DNA of 64,000 bases from Clostridium saccharoperbutylacetonicum N1-4(HMT). Lineage in GTDB: Bacteria > Bacillota > Clostridia > Clostridiales > Clostridiaceae. The translations under genes and the position numbers were made by a program. Where the stretch lies: assembly GCF_000340885.1 (NCBI RefSeq), contig NC_020291.1:4153001-4217000 (forward strand), given 5' to 3'. Below the pieces are notes generated by a model. The model was not told where the DNA came from. It was given only the letters and a program-made list of their open reading frames with translations, and made no database searches. Below are positions 17,125 through 26,645 of this stretch, piece by piece; the first letter of the stretch is position 1; each line of letters starts with the position of its first letter.

Positions 17125-19215
17125 CTAATATTCATTCCACATTTTAGGAGCTTTTAAATTTAATCTCAGATCACATTGTAAACAACGACTTGCTTCACAC
17201 ATAGCCTTTTCCTTTGATAAAGTTTTTTCTACAATATCAAAATTACATTTTCTCTTATCTGCCTCTACAAGTTCTATTGAGGTTCTTTCTATTTTAGAGA
17301 ACCCAGAACAACTTCCAATGTATGGATCTGGTGTTTCTTTTTCTAAAAGATTTTCTGATATATCACCATTTCCACCTAAATACTTATCAATTTCTTCAGC
17401 ACTTTTACGTCCTGCTGCAATTGCTGAAATTACTGATTTAGTTCCTGTAACTACATCTCCAGCTGCAAAAATTCCCCTTACGCTTGTTTCTGAAGATTCA
17501 TTAGTCTTAATATATGGTCCATGAGTTAATTCAATTTCCATTGCTTCTGTTCCAGCTGGTTTTTGACCAACTGCAAAAATAACATTATCAACTGGAATTA
17601 TTTCATTAGAACCTTCTACTAATTCAATAACAGCTTTTCTATCACTATCAAAATAGAATTTATCAACTTTTTGTAATTCTACACCTTCAACTTTTTCACT
17701 TCCAGCAATTCTTAAGAATGAATGTGCTACATGTAAAATAATGCCTTCTTCTCTACCTTCTTCAATTTCTTCTTTAGTTGCAGTTATTTGATCAATATTT
17801 TCAAGACATGCTATATGAACTTCTTTCGCACCTAATCTTAGTGCTGTTCTAGCACAATCATAAGCAACATTACCACCACCTAGAATCATAATCTTTTCTT
17901 TCACCTCAAGAGGTTGCCCTTGTCGTGCTTTCTTAAGGAATTCAGCATTTACATATACCCCTTGTAAGTCATTTCCTTCTAATGGAAGCAGTGTACCTTT
18001 ATGAGTACCAACAGATACAAGCACAGAATCATAACCTTTATTTAATAATTCCTTTGGATTTTCTACTTTATTATTAGTTAAAAGTTCTATTCCTTCTGCT
18101 AATATATCTCCAATTTCCCTATCAAGTACATCATCAGGTAAACGATAAGCTGGAATTCCATAACGGCATTGTCCTCCTGCTTTTTCATTTTCTTCAAAGA
18201 TTGTAACTGAATGACCTTTCTTTGCTAAGAAGTATGCTGCTGTTAATCCTGCTGGTCCTGCTCCTATTACTGCAACCTTCTTTCCTGTTGCTGCTTCTCT
18301 TCTAACTTTGCTCTTCCAAGAACCATCATCACCTTCAGCTGCTGCCTTTTTTAATTTACAAACTGAAATTGGATTTTCAAATTCATTTCTCTTACAATTA
18401 TCTTCACATACATGATTACAAATGTTTCCTAAAGTTTCTGGGAAAGGTACCTTTTCACGTATTACTGCTGTTGCTTTTACAAAGTCTCCTTCTTTAATGT
18501 AACGAATATATCTAGGCACATCTGTATGTGCTGGACATGCAGCTCTGCAAGGTACTACAGAATCACTATAAGACATATCTTCTTTCTTCATGCCAAGAGA
18601 ATCCATAATAGATCCTGTTGGACATACTTCTATACAAGCACCACAGAATTTACATCCTGCTTCTTCAAGAGATAGTCCTCCGTCAACTCCAACACGGATA
18701 CCGTCCTTTGTTCTTTGATAATCTAGTACTCTAACTCCTCTTAGTTCTCTACATGCTCTAATACATCTTCCACATCTGATACATCTTGTAAATAAATGAT
18801 CAATTAATGGATTACTAGAATCGTTAGGAACTGGTCTTGATTTTTTTCTCCACCTTTCCGCACTTACTCCCATATATTGATATAAAGATTGTAATTCACA
18901 CTTTCCATACTTTGGACATCCTGTGCATTCTGCTGGATGAGTTGCTAGAATTAATTCCATAGCCATTTTTCTTGTTTTATCTGATTTTTCTGTACTTATT
19001 TTTATTGACATACCATCTTGTACTGTTGTCTTACAAGCAGGTACTGGATTTTCCACTCCATCTACTTCAACTGAACAAAGACGACAGCCTCCTACAGCTT
19101 CCAAGTCAGGATGCTTACATAAATGTGGTATGTAAATTCCAGCTTCAAGAGAAGCCTCTAGTACCGATGCTCCTTCTTTCGCTTCTATTTCTTTTCCCTC
19201 TATTATGATCTTCAT
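17125..19215 (-). CDS. NuoG-like iron-sulfur / GltD-like NAD(P)H oxidoreductase fusion
   Basis: This 696-residue protein begins with a [2Fe-2S] domain (Cys33, 44, 47, 61), then a NuoG-type His-Cys cluster (His93, Cys97, 100, 106) and two [4Fe-4S] motifs (Cys145-155 and 188-198). From about residue 220 it becomes a GltD/NfnB-like flavoprotein with its own cysteines (223, 227, 266, 270, 274), FAD motif GAGPAG at 318 and NAD(P)H motif GGGNV at 446. It should oxidise NAD(P)H and pass electrons along several clusters. Genes on both sides look like an electron carrier and a terminal reductase. AGGAGGAA precedes the ATG. Confidence 0.85.
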   Translation of the reverse strand: MKIIIEGKEIEAKEGASVLEASLEAGIYIPHLCKHPDLEAVGGCRLCSVEVDGVENPVPACKTTVQDGMSIKISTEKSDKTRKMAMELILATHPAECTGCPKYGKCELQSLYQYMGVSAERWRKKSRPVPNDSSNPLIDHLFTRCIRCGRCIRACRELRGVRVLDYQRTKDGIRVGVDGGLSLEEAGCKFCGACIEVCPTGSIMDSLGMKKEDMSYSDSVVPCRAACPAHTDVPRYIRYIKEGDFVKATAVIREKVPFPETLGNICNHVCEDNCKRNEFENPISVCKLKKAAAEGDDGSWKSKVRREAATGKKVAVIGAGPAGLTAAYFLAKKGHSVTIFEENEKAGGQCRYGIPAYRLPDDVLDREIGDILAEGIELLTNNKVENPKELLNKGYDSVLVSVGTHKGTLLPLEGNDLQGVYVNAEFLKKARQGQPLEVKEKIMILGGGNVAYDCARTALRLGAKEVHIACLENIDQITATKEEIEEGREEGIILHVAHSFLRIAGSEKVEGVELQKVDKFYFDSDRKAVIELVEGSNEIIPVDNVIFAVGQKPAGTEAMEIELTHGPYIKTNESSETSVRGIFAAGDVVTGTKSVISAIAAGRKSAEEIDKYLGGNGDISENLLEKETPDPYIGSCSGFSKIERTSIELVEADKRKCNFDIVEKTLSKEKAMCEASRCLQCDLRLNLKAPKMWNEY

Positions 19216-19360
19216 ATCATATTCCTCCTAATGAAATAAAACAACAAGTCTTGCAAAAATCACATAGACTTGTCATTTTTATGTAGCTTGTCAAGTAATT
19301 TAAATTACTTGGCAAGCTCTAATATCTGCTAACTAAATGACAAAATCTAAAATCTGTTAA

Positions 19361-20842
19361 TTAAAAATCACTTAATTTAGCTGCTGCATTTTCTCCTGCA
19401 ATACGTCCACTGTTTAAGCAGAAGCCCATTGTGTTCCCTGATAATATAAATGGATAACTATCTCCAAAAATGTTACATGCATCTGTACCTACTGCATATA
19501 ATCCAGGAATCACTTTATAATCTCCTGTCATAACCTCTGTCTTATGATTAATAAGAACTCCACCTATTGATCCATAAGCTCCAACGTTTTGACGACAGAT
19601 ATAGAAAGGTCCTTTTTCAATTGGTTGCATATATTGTCTGTCTTTTTCAAATAATTCATCGAAACCTTCAGCACACATGTCATTGTACTCTTCAACCTGA
19701 GCTACTAAACCTGCTACATCAACACCTGCTTTTTCAGCTAATTCTTCAATAGTATCAGCTTGAGCTATTGGTTCATATCCAGCTTCAAGATCCTTTTCCC
19801 ATTGTTCATCAAAATGATCAAATAAATCATGTGGATGTACGTGAGATACTATATCTGGTCCTCTTTTCTTATATTTCTTAAGAAGTTTACTATCAAATAT
19901 TGCATATGCTACGCTTCCAGGTTGTGCAGTAATTGCATTTCCAGTAAAGGTTGTATTTGCAATTTGATCTTCTGGCATAAATCTTTGTCCTAGTCTATTT
20001 ACCCAAAGACAAGGTTGACGAAATGCCCCATCAAGGATGAAGTGATTCATATTATCTGGTAATTGATACATTAATTCCATTGAACATGGTGTATGTCCTG
20101 CACCTACTTCCCAAGCCATTTTGATACCATCACCCTTCATTCCTGGGATAGCAAAATTGAAAATAGTTTTTCCAAATTCATAGCATGTCTCTTCTTTAAT
20201 CATTTGAGGATTGTCTCCAAATCCACCAGTAGCTAAGATAACTGATTTAGCTCTTGCTTCAATTTCTTCCCCATCTTTATTTTTAGCTATTACTCCAACA
20301 GCTTGACCATCTTTCATTATGATTTTACTAACAGGTGTTTCAAATAGTATTTCTACTCCTAATTCTACAGCTTTTTCTGTCATTCTCTTTGTCATTGTTG
20401 TAGCTGCACGAGGACCTGGTGCTCCACCGCCTTCTGGCTTTACAACGTGCCATGTAAACTCTCCATCTGAATATGCTCTTGTATTTTCTGGAGCTCCAAA
20501 AGCTCTTGATACGCCTACAAATTCAACTCCCATATCTATAAGCCAATCAATAGTGTCTCCTGATTTAAAATAATAATCACGAACCATACGAGCATCTACA
20601 CGGTAATGAGTAAAATACATATGCTTTCTAAAAGCTTCTCCTGGAGTAAGCGCTACCATTTGATTTCTTTGAACTGATGACCCTACGCCGAGTGGTCCCA
20701 TTCCCATGTTAGCAGCTCCACCTGTTGTATTTGATTTTTCAAAGATTGTCACCTTTGCTCCATTTTCTGCTGCTGAAATAGCTGCTGCTAACCCTGAAAG
20801 TCCTCCAGCAACTACAATTATATCTGTTTCAATATTTTTCAT
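19361..20842 (-). CDS. Fumarate reductase/succinate dehydrogenase-like flavoprotein
   Basis: This 493-residue FAD protein has an N-terminal dinucleotide motif AGGLSG (12-17, with Ala where Gly is usual), the GGAANMGMG loop, ATGGFG near residue 205 and the C-terminal FAD signature ending SGRIAGENAA. It matches the FAD-binding 2 family that includes fumarate, urocanate and other enoate reductases. No signal peptide, flavocytochrome haem or covalent-FMN domain is present, so it is cytoplasmic and needs a partner to supply electrons. The next two genes provide one. The start at 20842 follows GGAGG; the ATG at 20857 overlaps that site. The substrate is unknown. Confidence 0.8.
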   Translation of the reverse strand: MKNIETDIIVVAGGLSGLAAAISAAENGAKVTIFEKSNTTGGAANMGMGPLGVGSSVQRNQMVALTPGEAFRKHMYFTHYRVDARMVRDYYFKSGDTIDWLIDMGVEFVGVSRAFGAPENTRAYSDGEFTWHVVKPEGGGAPGPRAATTMTKRMTEKAVELGVEILFETPVSKIIMKDGQAVGVIAKNKDGEEIEARAKSVILATGGFGDNPQMIKEETCYEFGKTIFNFAIPGMKGDGIKMAWEVGAGHTPCSMELMYQLPDNMNHFILDGAFRQPCLWVNRLGQRFMPEDQIANTTFTGNAITAQPGSVAYAIFDSKLLKKYKKRGPDIVSHVHPHDLFDHFDEQWEKDLEAGYEPIAQADTIEELAEKAGVDVAGLVAQVEEYNDMCAEGFDELFEKDRQYMQPIEKGPFYICRQNVGAYGSIGGVLINHKTEVMTGDYKVIPGLYAVGTDACNIFGDSYPFILSGNTMGFCLNSGRIAGENAAAKLSDF

Positions 20843-21522
20843 TACTAATTCCTCCATTTATAATTTTGATAAAACTTTAACATTTTTACATATATTTTTT
20901 TGAATATAACGTATATATCTGCATAAGAATATATTTTTTCTTAACTATAATTTAGTATGTTTTATAAATAAATTATACCTATAAAACGTATACATAGTCC
21001 AATATTAAATTAGAATAATCGATTATAACTTTTAGTTATAACAGATTATCTATTGTTAATAATTCTACTTTTAGATATAATCTAAAAGTAGAATTAAAGT
21101 TATATTTATTACAATTAACATTTTATAGTATACAATTGATAATTGAGCATTGGAATATATATATTAAACTAATTTTACTATAGATATCCAAATGAATAAT
21201 CAAACTTATAAATGGAATATGTATACACTCTTGAGAAATTAAAATTACTAGACTACACTAGAAATATGATACATTTTTTTCTGGAGCAGGCATGTGAAAT
21301 TGAGCTGTTGAAGGGTATTAATGTGGGCTTGTTTCATTTCAGCTTGTCCAGATTTTACATCTGGAACACGCTGAAATGACGACAAGCCCACATTTAGAAC
21401 CTTCCAGCGAAAATTTCACTAGTCCTGCGGAAGATAAATGTATCATATTTCGGTAATTGTTGCATAAATTTAATTCTTACATTGTGTATCTATAACTGAT
21501 TAATAACTATTGAGGTGAATCA
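20843..21522. promoter_or_regulatory. Divergent control region of the redox operon and lysR
   Basis: A leftward promoter candidate is TTGGAC (20997-21002) and TATAAT (20972-20977) with 19-bp spacing. AACGTATAyAT occurs twice, at 20908-20918 and 20985-20995. Two palindromes follow: TTATAAC/GTTATAA (21023-21041) and a perfect 16-bp stem at 21061-21095. These are candidate LysR sites. The rest is hairpin element copy 2. Confidence 0.5.
21179..21494. repeat. Hairpin element family 1, copy 2 (about 315 bp)
   Basis: Starts TATAGATATCCAAA and ends TTGTGTATCTATA. The interior folds as one long hairpin: GATACATTT/AAATGTATC, GCAGG/CCTGC, GTGAAATT/AATTTCAC, GAAGG/CCTTC and AATGTGGGCTTGT/ACAAGCCCACATT. 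It ends 28 bases before the lysR start codon. Confidence 0.8.
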
Positions 21523-22419
21523 ATGTATAGAATATCTTTTCAACAAATTCATTATTTCCTTGTAATGGCTGAAGTATTAAACTTCACTGAAGCTTCTAAA
21601 TTACTATACATATCCCAACCAGCTCTCAGCAAACAAATACAAATATTAGAAAAAGAACTAGGAGTCTCCCTTTTTATACGTAATAATCAATCTGTGGCAC
21701 TAACACCAAGTGGGAAATTTCTTTTCGAAGAATGGAGTTGTTTAGAAGACAAACTGAATTCATCTATTTCAAATGCAAAATCATTAAGCCATTCTTGTTC
21801 AGGTTCACTAAATATTGGTAGTACTGAGACCTTTGAATGTGAGGAGTCTATACTTGAAATAGTAGATTCATTTCGAATAAACTATCCTAATATAAACGTT
21901 AATTTAGAACTTTACGGCTTTAGAAGTTTACGCGAAAAGTTAAATTCGAAGGAATTAGATATAATATTCGTTCCATATTTTGAACTGGCTTCTTACAAAG
22001 ATATTGAGTTTGTTCACTTTCAAGAAGTTAATATAGCAATTGCTGTTCCAACTTCTAATCCATTATCTAAATTGGATAACGTTACAATAAAAGATTTAAC
22101 CGATCAGCCTTTTGTAGTAATTTCCTCTGATGAATCTGCAAATGGCGTTGAAACGATAAAAAACACTTGCCGACTAAATGGTTTTAGTCCAAATATAGTA
22201 AAGTATACCAAAAATATGAACTCATTAATTCTTGCCGTGAAAAATGGTGAAGGAGTTACTTTTTGCAACAATAAAATACCTGTTGATAAAAAAATACGCT
22301 TATATGAATATCAAAATCCTTTAAATGATTCAGATATTTATGCTGTTTGGAAAAAAAACAATTCCAAACTCGAATTAAATTTTTTAAAAAACGAATTATT
22401 AAAGCTTAATGAGAATTAA
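21523..22419 (+). CDS. LysR family transcriptional regulator
   Basis: This 298-residue regulator has the N-terminal winged helix-turn-helix with SQPALSKQIQILEKELG at about residues 32-48 and a C-terminal effector-binding domain of the periplasmic-protein fold. GAGGTGA precedes the ATG. It is divergent from the redox operon at 20842-16007, the classic arrangement for a LysR protein controlling its neighbour in response to substrate. Hairpin element copy 2 lies immediately upstream and may have changed its own promoter. Confidence 0.9.
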   Translation: MYRISFQQIHYFLVMAEVLNFTEASKLLYISQPALSKQIQILEKELGVSLFIRNNQSVALTPSGKFLFEEWSCLEDKLNSSISNAKSLSHSCSGSLNIGSTETFECEESILEIVDSFRINYPNINVNLELYGFRSLREKLNSKELDIIFVPYFELASYKDIEFVHFQEVNIAIAVPTSNPLSKLDNVTIKDLTDQPFVVISSDESANGVETIKNTCRLNGFSPNIVKYTKNMNSLILAVKNGEGVTFCNNKIPVDKKIRLYEYQNPLNDSDIYAVWKKNNSKLELNFLKNELLKLNEN

Positions 22420-22469
22420 ATCCTCAAGTAAATATCTTCATTTCTAATTTCATTTAAATATAATAAAAA

Positions 22470-22510
22470 ACAAGAAGAGGCCTTCAAAACTTCTTCTTGT
22501 AAGATTTTTC
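22470..22510 (+). terminator. Terminator of lysR
   Basis: ACAAGAAGA (22470-22478) pairs with TCTTCTTGT (22492-22500), and ATTTTTC follows. Confidence 0.7.
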
Positions 22511-23144
22511 AATTGCTTAACTTTACTCCATTTGCTCCCGCTTTAAACCTTTTTATAAACAAATCAAAGGTGTCTTTAACTACTTGTGCATTTTTAAACT
22601 CATTGTTTAATTTAAGGATTTCAATTGCTGTTTCGATTGTGCACAATTCACCTTCTGATGCTCCTCTTCTCAACTCATATTCTGACTTGTGAGTTGGATT
22701 TAATGAAATCCTTGGTAACTTATATAAATAATCACTTTTTCTTAATATCTTAGCAGCTTCTTTCCATGTACCATCCAAAATTATAAAAACTGGAATCTTT
22801 TTAGAAATTTCATCTTTAAATTCTCTTTTTTGTAAAGCGTTGTTCTCTGTAGGAAACAATATATATGTTTCATATTTTTTACTATTAATATATTCAATTA
22901 ATTTTTTAGGAGGCTTTGTTCTCTCCCATAATATTAATTCCGTTGATTCTTGATTAATTAATTTCAGTAATCTTGCTGTATTAGAAGGTCTATAAAATTC
23001 GCTTTCCGTTGATAAAATCAATATTTTTGCTTTAGACTTTATCTTTGGCGCAATACTACAGATGCAATTTATCATTGGTATTCCACATTTATTACAACTC
23101 TGATACAGTTTTGTAACTTGCTTGACTTTAAATTCAGACTCCAT
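22509..23144 (-). CDS. DTW domain tRNA-uridine aminocarboxypropyltransferase
   Basis: This 211-residue protein has four N-terminal cysteines (CNKCGIPMINCIC) that may bind zinc, the DTW motif ILDGTWKEA near residue 118 and the downstream RRGASEGELCTIET block. The family, typified by E. coli TapT, transfers the aminocarboxypropyl group of S-adenosylmethionine to uridine in tRNA. Start 23144 is chosen because GGAGG lies four bases upstream; an in-frame extension to 23219 has no site. Confidence 0.85.
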   Translation of the reverse strand: MESEFKVKQVTKLYQSCNKCGIPMINCICSIAPKIKSKAKILILSTESEFYRPSNTARLLKLINQESTELILWERTKPPKKLIEYINSKKYETYILFPTENNALQKREFKDEISKKIPVFIILDGTWKEAAKILRKSDYLYKLPRISLNPTHKSEYELRRGASEGELCTIETAIEILKLNNEFKNAQVVKDTFDLFIKRFKAGANGVKLSN

Positions 23145-23292
23145 TTTGCCTCCTACTTTGTAAGTTGTATTTTGATATCGCTTATTGATTATAACATATT
23201 CGTGACTTCTATTAATCATAAAGAATATAAAAACTAACTTTCCAAATATAATGCGAATAATTCTAACAGCTAATCTTCTTCATGACAGAATA

Positions 23293-23335
23293 TAAAAAAA
23301 ACACCACATATTCATTTTGCAAATGTGGCATTTTA
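23293..23335 (-). terminator. Terminator of the dehydratase-like operon
   Basis: CCACAT (23304-23309) pairs with ATGTGG (23323-23328). On the minus strand the stem is followed by a run of eight T. Confidence 0.7.
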
Positions 23336-23363
23336 CTATTTTCAACCTTTGATTTTTATAAAC

Positions 23364-25064
23364 CTATAACTTCAAGTCCTCAAGTCCAAATATAGCTGCT
23401 CCTAGTGCTCCAACTATTTCTGGTTCATCTGAAATGAATAATTTTTCTCCAACTTTTTCTTCTATTGCTTTTACTACCCCTATGTTTTGTGCCACTCCAC
23501 CAGTCATCATAAATCCACTTTCTTTTCCAACTCTTCCAAGAAGAGCATTAGTTCTACTTGATATTGATTGATTTAATGCATGAATAATATCTGCTTTTTC
23601 TTTATTTTGAGCAATAAGTGAAATTACTTCAGATTCAGCAAAAACTGAACACATGCTACTTATTTTTATATCCTCTTTCCATTTTAAAGATTCTGGCCCC
23701 ATATCCTTTATATCAATTTCCAGAGTTCTAGCCATCATTTCCAAAAATCTTCCTGTTCCAGCAGCACATTTATCATTCATTACAAAATCAATAACTTCAC
23801 CCTTATCATTTAACTTAATAACTTTACTATCTTGTCCACCAATATCTATAATTGTTCTAATATTGGAATTCAAATAATGTGCTCCTTTTCCATGACAACT
23901 TATTTCTGTTACTTCTTTGTCAGCAAAGGTTATACTTACCCTTCCGTAACCAGTAGATACAATTAATGAAAGATCTTCTCTGGTTAATCTAGCCTTTTCC
24001 AATACTTCTTCCAGGGCCCTTTTAGCACTTTCACTGCTTTTTGCTCCTGTTCTAACAATCGTATATGCAACAATTTCTCTATTGTTCTTAAGAATAACAG
24101 CATTAGTAGAAGTTGAACCACTATCAATTCCCATCACGTATTTTGTTACTGCAGAACTTTCTTCAAATGCTTTATTTAACAAGCTATCGTTATTATCCAT
24201 ATTGTTATCACCTTTTTCTTTATTAGCATTTAATGATTCAACAAAAGCTTCTACTCTTGTTTTTATTTGTCCTTCACATTGTTTGGTATAATCTGTTTCC
24301 ACCTTTAATACTGGAATATCATAATTCCCTTTAATGTCAGCATATTCATATGAGTAAATGTCACAAAACTTAACAGTATGATAAATTATTCCATCTAAAT
24401 TTTTTATTTGCTTTTTAAGAAAATCATTTCTCTCACTAATATCTGCCATATGTAAACATGGCAATTTACTTAATAAATCCCTTATATAATCACTATATAT
24501 GTTATCATTTCTTAAATTGTACTTCCTATCATCTCCAGTACATGAAATATTAAACAAAATATTAGCATTATACTTTTCAATCATCTCAACAATTCCATCA
24601 TTGCATCTTGCACCCATTAATCCAATATTTAATCCCTTGGATGGTTTAATATTATCACTCTTTATAGAATCGCAGACTTCTTTAAGTTTTTTCTCATCAA
24701 AGCTCTTATGGCTAAATTCTTCATAAGCTCTTATCATTTCAGTAACAACTGATTCGTATATTTTTATAGAATCTTCATTAACCTTTCTTGGTAAGTCTAA
24801 TATATATATGAATTTATCTGGAAAATTTTCCTTTAAAGTATCATAAAGTCTTCTTGTACTATCACAACAGCTTGTTAATATTATACCTTCATAGTCATTT
24901 AAAATAGCATCCTCTAATACACCTTTAACATATGAACATAAATTTGTGTGCATCATAGTTTCAGCTTTATCATAGCTTGTCACATTTGGCTCAATTCTCT
25001 TAATTTCCACACCTAAGCTAGTAAATATTTCTATAGGTGTATATTTACAGGTATATCCAATCAT
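23364..25064 (-). CDS. 2-hydroxyacyl-CoA dehydratase-like domain fused to a BadF/HgdC-type ATPase activase
   Basis: Residues 1-285 of this 566-residue protein form a shortened dehydratase (HgdB/BcrC-like) domain with cysteines in LCSYVK, SCCDS and SCTGDDR. Residues 295-566 are an ASKHA-fold activase with the phosphate loop MGIDSGSTSTNAV, a DIGGQDSKV loop and the cluster-binding NDKCAAGTGRFLE. HgdC-type activases use ATP to drive one electron to very low potential. The protein overlaps the preceding dehydratase-like gene by four bases. Physical fusion should couple activation to its partner. The substrate is unknown; a double-cubane cluster protein reductase is an alternative to a classic dehydratase activator. 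Confidence 0.8.
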   Translation of the reverse strand: MIGYTCKYTPIEIFTSLGVEIKRIEPNVTSYDKAETMMHTNLCSYVKGVLEDAILNDYEGIILTSCCDSTRRLYDTLKENFPDKFIYILDLPRKVNEDSIKIYESVVTEMIRAYEEFSHKSFDEKKLKEVCDSIKSDNIKPSKGLNIGLMGARCNDGIVEMIEKYNANILFNISCTGDDRKYNLRNDNIYSDYIRDLLSKLPCLHMADISERNDFLKKQIKNLDGIIYHTVKFCDIYSYEYADIKGNYDIPVLKVETDYTKQCEGQIKTRVEAFVESLNANKEKGDNNMDNNDSLLNKAFEESSAVTKYVMGIDSGSTSTNAVILKNNREIVAYTIVRTGAKSSESAKRALEEVLEKARLTREDLSLIVSTGYGRVSITFADKEVTEISCHGKGAHYLNSNIRTIIDIGGQDSKVIKLNDKGEVIDFVMNDKCAAGTGRFLEMMARTLEIDIKDMGPESLKWKEDIKISSMCSVFAESEVISLIAQNKEKADIIHALNQSISSRTNALLGRVGKESGFMMTGGVAQNIGVVKAIEEKVGEKLFISDEPEIVGALGAAIFGLEDLKL

Positions 25065-26332
25065 TTCTGTACCTCCGTATTTTTTAAGATTTCTAAGAAT
25101 GCTTCTAACCTAGTTTTTAATTGACCATCATGACAATTACGCCTATCCATACAATCTCCATCTAAAATAAGCATAGGAATATTTTTTTCTTTCATTGCTT
25201 GTTTAAGCTGCATTACTCCACCGGCAGACTGTTTGCAACCCCAATGACAGAAATTAATAACTGCCTGCGAATCAAGTTCATCAACTGCATTTTTTATTGC
25301 TTCAATCTTTCTTTCAAAAGACCCATTATATATATTTAAAATTAATTTCTTTGCTAATGCTTCCAACGGATGTTCTATATCTAATTCTTCCATATAATCA
25401 AAATTTGTATCATAAGATTGAATTTGATATTTAGGATTAAAGTTAAAGTATTCTTTCATAGTTTCTTGATAATATGGCAAAAGATGAACCCAAAATACCT
25501 TTAAGCCTTCACTATCTGGATAGCTTTGTATATCTTGAGCTAATAATTTATAAAAATCATATATTTCCTTAGTTCCTATACCTACATGTGATGCAAAAAG
25601 CATATACATATGCAATGTTAAAGAGCTAGGATAATACTTTGTTTTTTGGTATTTTAAAAATTCTTTAAAGGATTCTTTTGATTCATTTTCTCTTTGTAAT
25701 ATTTCCGATAATTTTTCTATATCAAATTTCTTATTGCACTTTTCTTCAAGCATAGCAATCATATGTTTCAATTGAGTAACTACATATTCTTCATTTTCTA
25801 TAGAATATTCATATGGAATATCTAAAACGTATGAATCTATACTATGTTTCTCTCCAAGATAACGTATTGTGTTTACATTTCCATCACAACAAGTTGAAGT
25901 TGTAAATGCAAATTTAGGTTCTGGCAAAATCCCACTTTCAACAGTTCCTATAAACCCTTTATGATAAGAACACAATGTCTCTGCCACTCCTATATTTTCA
26001 GCATATTCATTGACAAAATCTTCACATTCAAAGCCTGACATAAAGCAAGACATACACTCTAAAGATATTGGATTGATATTAAAACATTGTAATATTTCTA
26101 CAGGAGTAAAAATATTAACCCATGCAGAATTCTCTGGCTCTCTCAAGCCTTTTAAGATTGAGTTGATTGCAATTAAATTCAATTCTTTATAAGCTTTTGG
26201 GACTTCTTGAGATGAAAACTTTACTATTTGTTTTTCTAAAAAAAGTCCTAGCTTTATCATTTTATATGCATTTTTAGGATTTACTTCTGCTTGTTTCTTA
26301 GTTAATTCTTCATATTTTTTTACTAAGTCCAT
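25061..26332 (-). CDS. 2-hydroxyacyl-CoA dehydratase / double-cubane cluster protein subunit
   Basis: This 423-residue protein belongs to the HgdB/BcrC/BadD family of iron-sulfur electron acceptors. Likely cluster ligands are in LECMSCFMSGFEC, ETLCSYHK, TSTCCDGN and FCHWGCKQSAGG, with GDCMDRRNC near the C terminus. No CoA transferase, dehydrogenase or second dehydratase subunit lies nearby, unlike fermentation operons for hydroxyglutarate or lactate. That favours the stand-alone class seen in E. coli YjiM and in double-cubane cluster proteins. GAGGTGAAGT precedes the ATG. Confidence 0.8.
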   Translation of the reverse strand: MDLVKKYEELTKKQAEVNPKNAYKMIKLGLFLEKQIVKFSSQEVPKAYKELNLIAINSILKGLREPENSAWVNIFTPVEILQCFNINPISLECMSCFMSGFECEDFVNEYAENIGVAETLCSYHKGFIGTVESGILPEPKFAFTTSTCCDGNVNTIRYLGEKHSIDSYVLDIPYEYSIENEEYVVTQLKHMIAMLEEKCNKKFDIEKLSEILQRENESKESFKEFLKYQKTKYYPSSLTLHMYMLFASHVGIGTKEIYDFYKLLAQDIQSYPDSEGLKVFWVHLLPYYQETMKEYFNFNPKYQIQSYDTNFDYMEELDIEHPLEALAKKLILNIYNGSFERKIEAIKNAVDELDSQAVINFCHWGCKQSAGGVMQLKQAMKEKNIPMLILDGDCMDRRNCHDGQLKTRLEAFLEILKNTEVQK

Positions 26333-26645
26333 ACTTCACCTCATTCTTACGACTAAAACTATATTTATGCACAATTTTTATTCTTAGTTTTTTCAACCAC
26401 TCATATTCTATTCCTATTTATTCCAACATTCAAACATTTATACCTTTTCATTTTTTAACTTTTTGTGAACATTTGATTAATTTTCATAATTTTTACTAAT
26501 AAAAAATTAATTCCCTATTATAAACTATTAGTTAGTTATAATAGGGAATTAATTAGCCTCTTCAATTTATGTAAGTCTCAATTAACAATATTTAATTATC
26601 CTGAAATCTCGATTAGATAAAGTTCGAAGAACCATATATGAAAAT
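26333..26645. other. Intergenic region, 313 bp
   Basis: Holds the promoter region of the dehydratase-like operon and the terminator at 26505-26554. Nothing else was recognised. Confidence 0.5.
26505..26554 (-). terminator. Strong terminator of the GNAT-HAD unit
   Basis: A perfect 19-bp stem joins 26505-26523 and 26536-26554. On the minus strand it is followed by TTTTTTATT. Confidence 0.85.
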
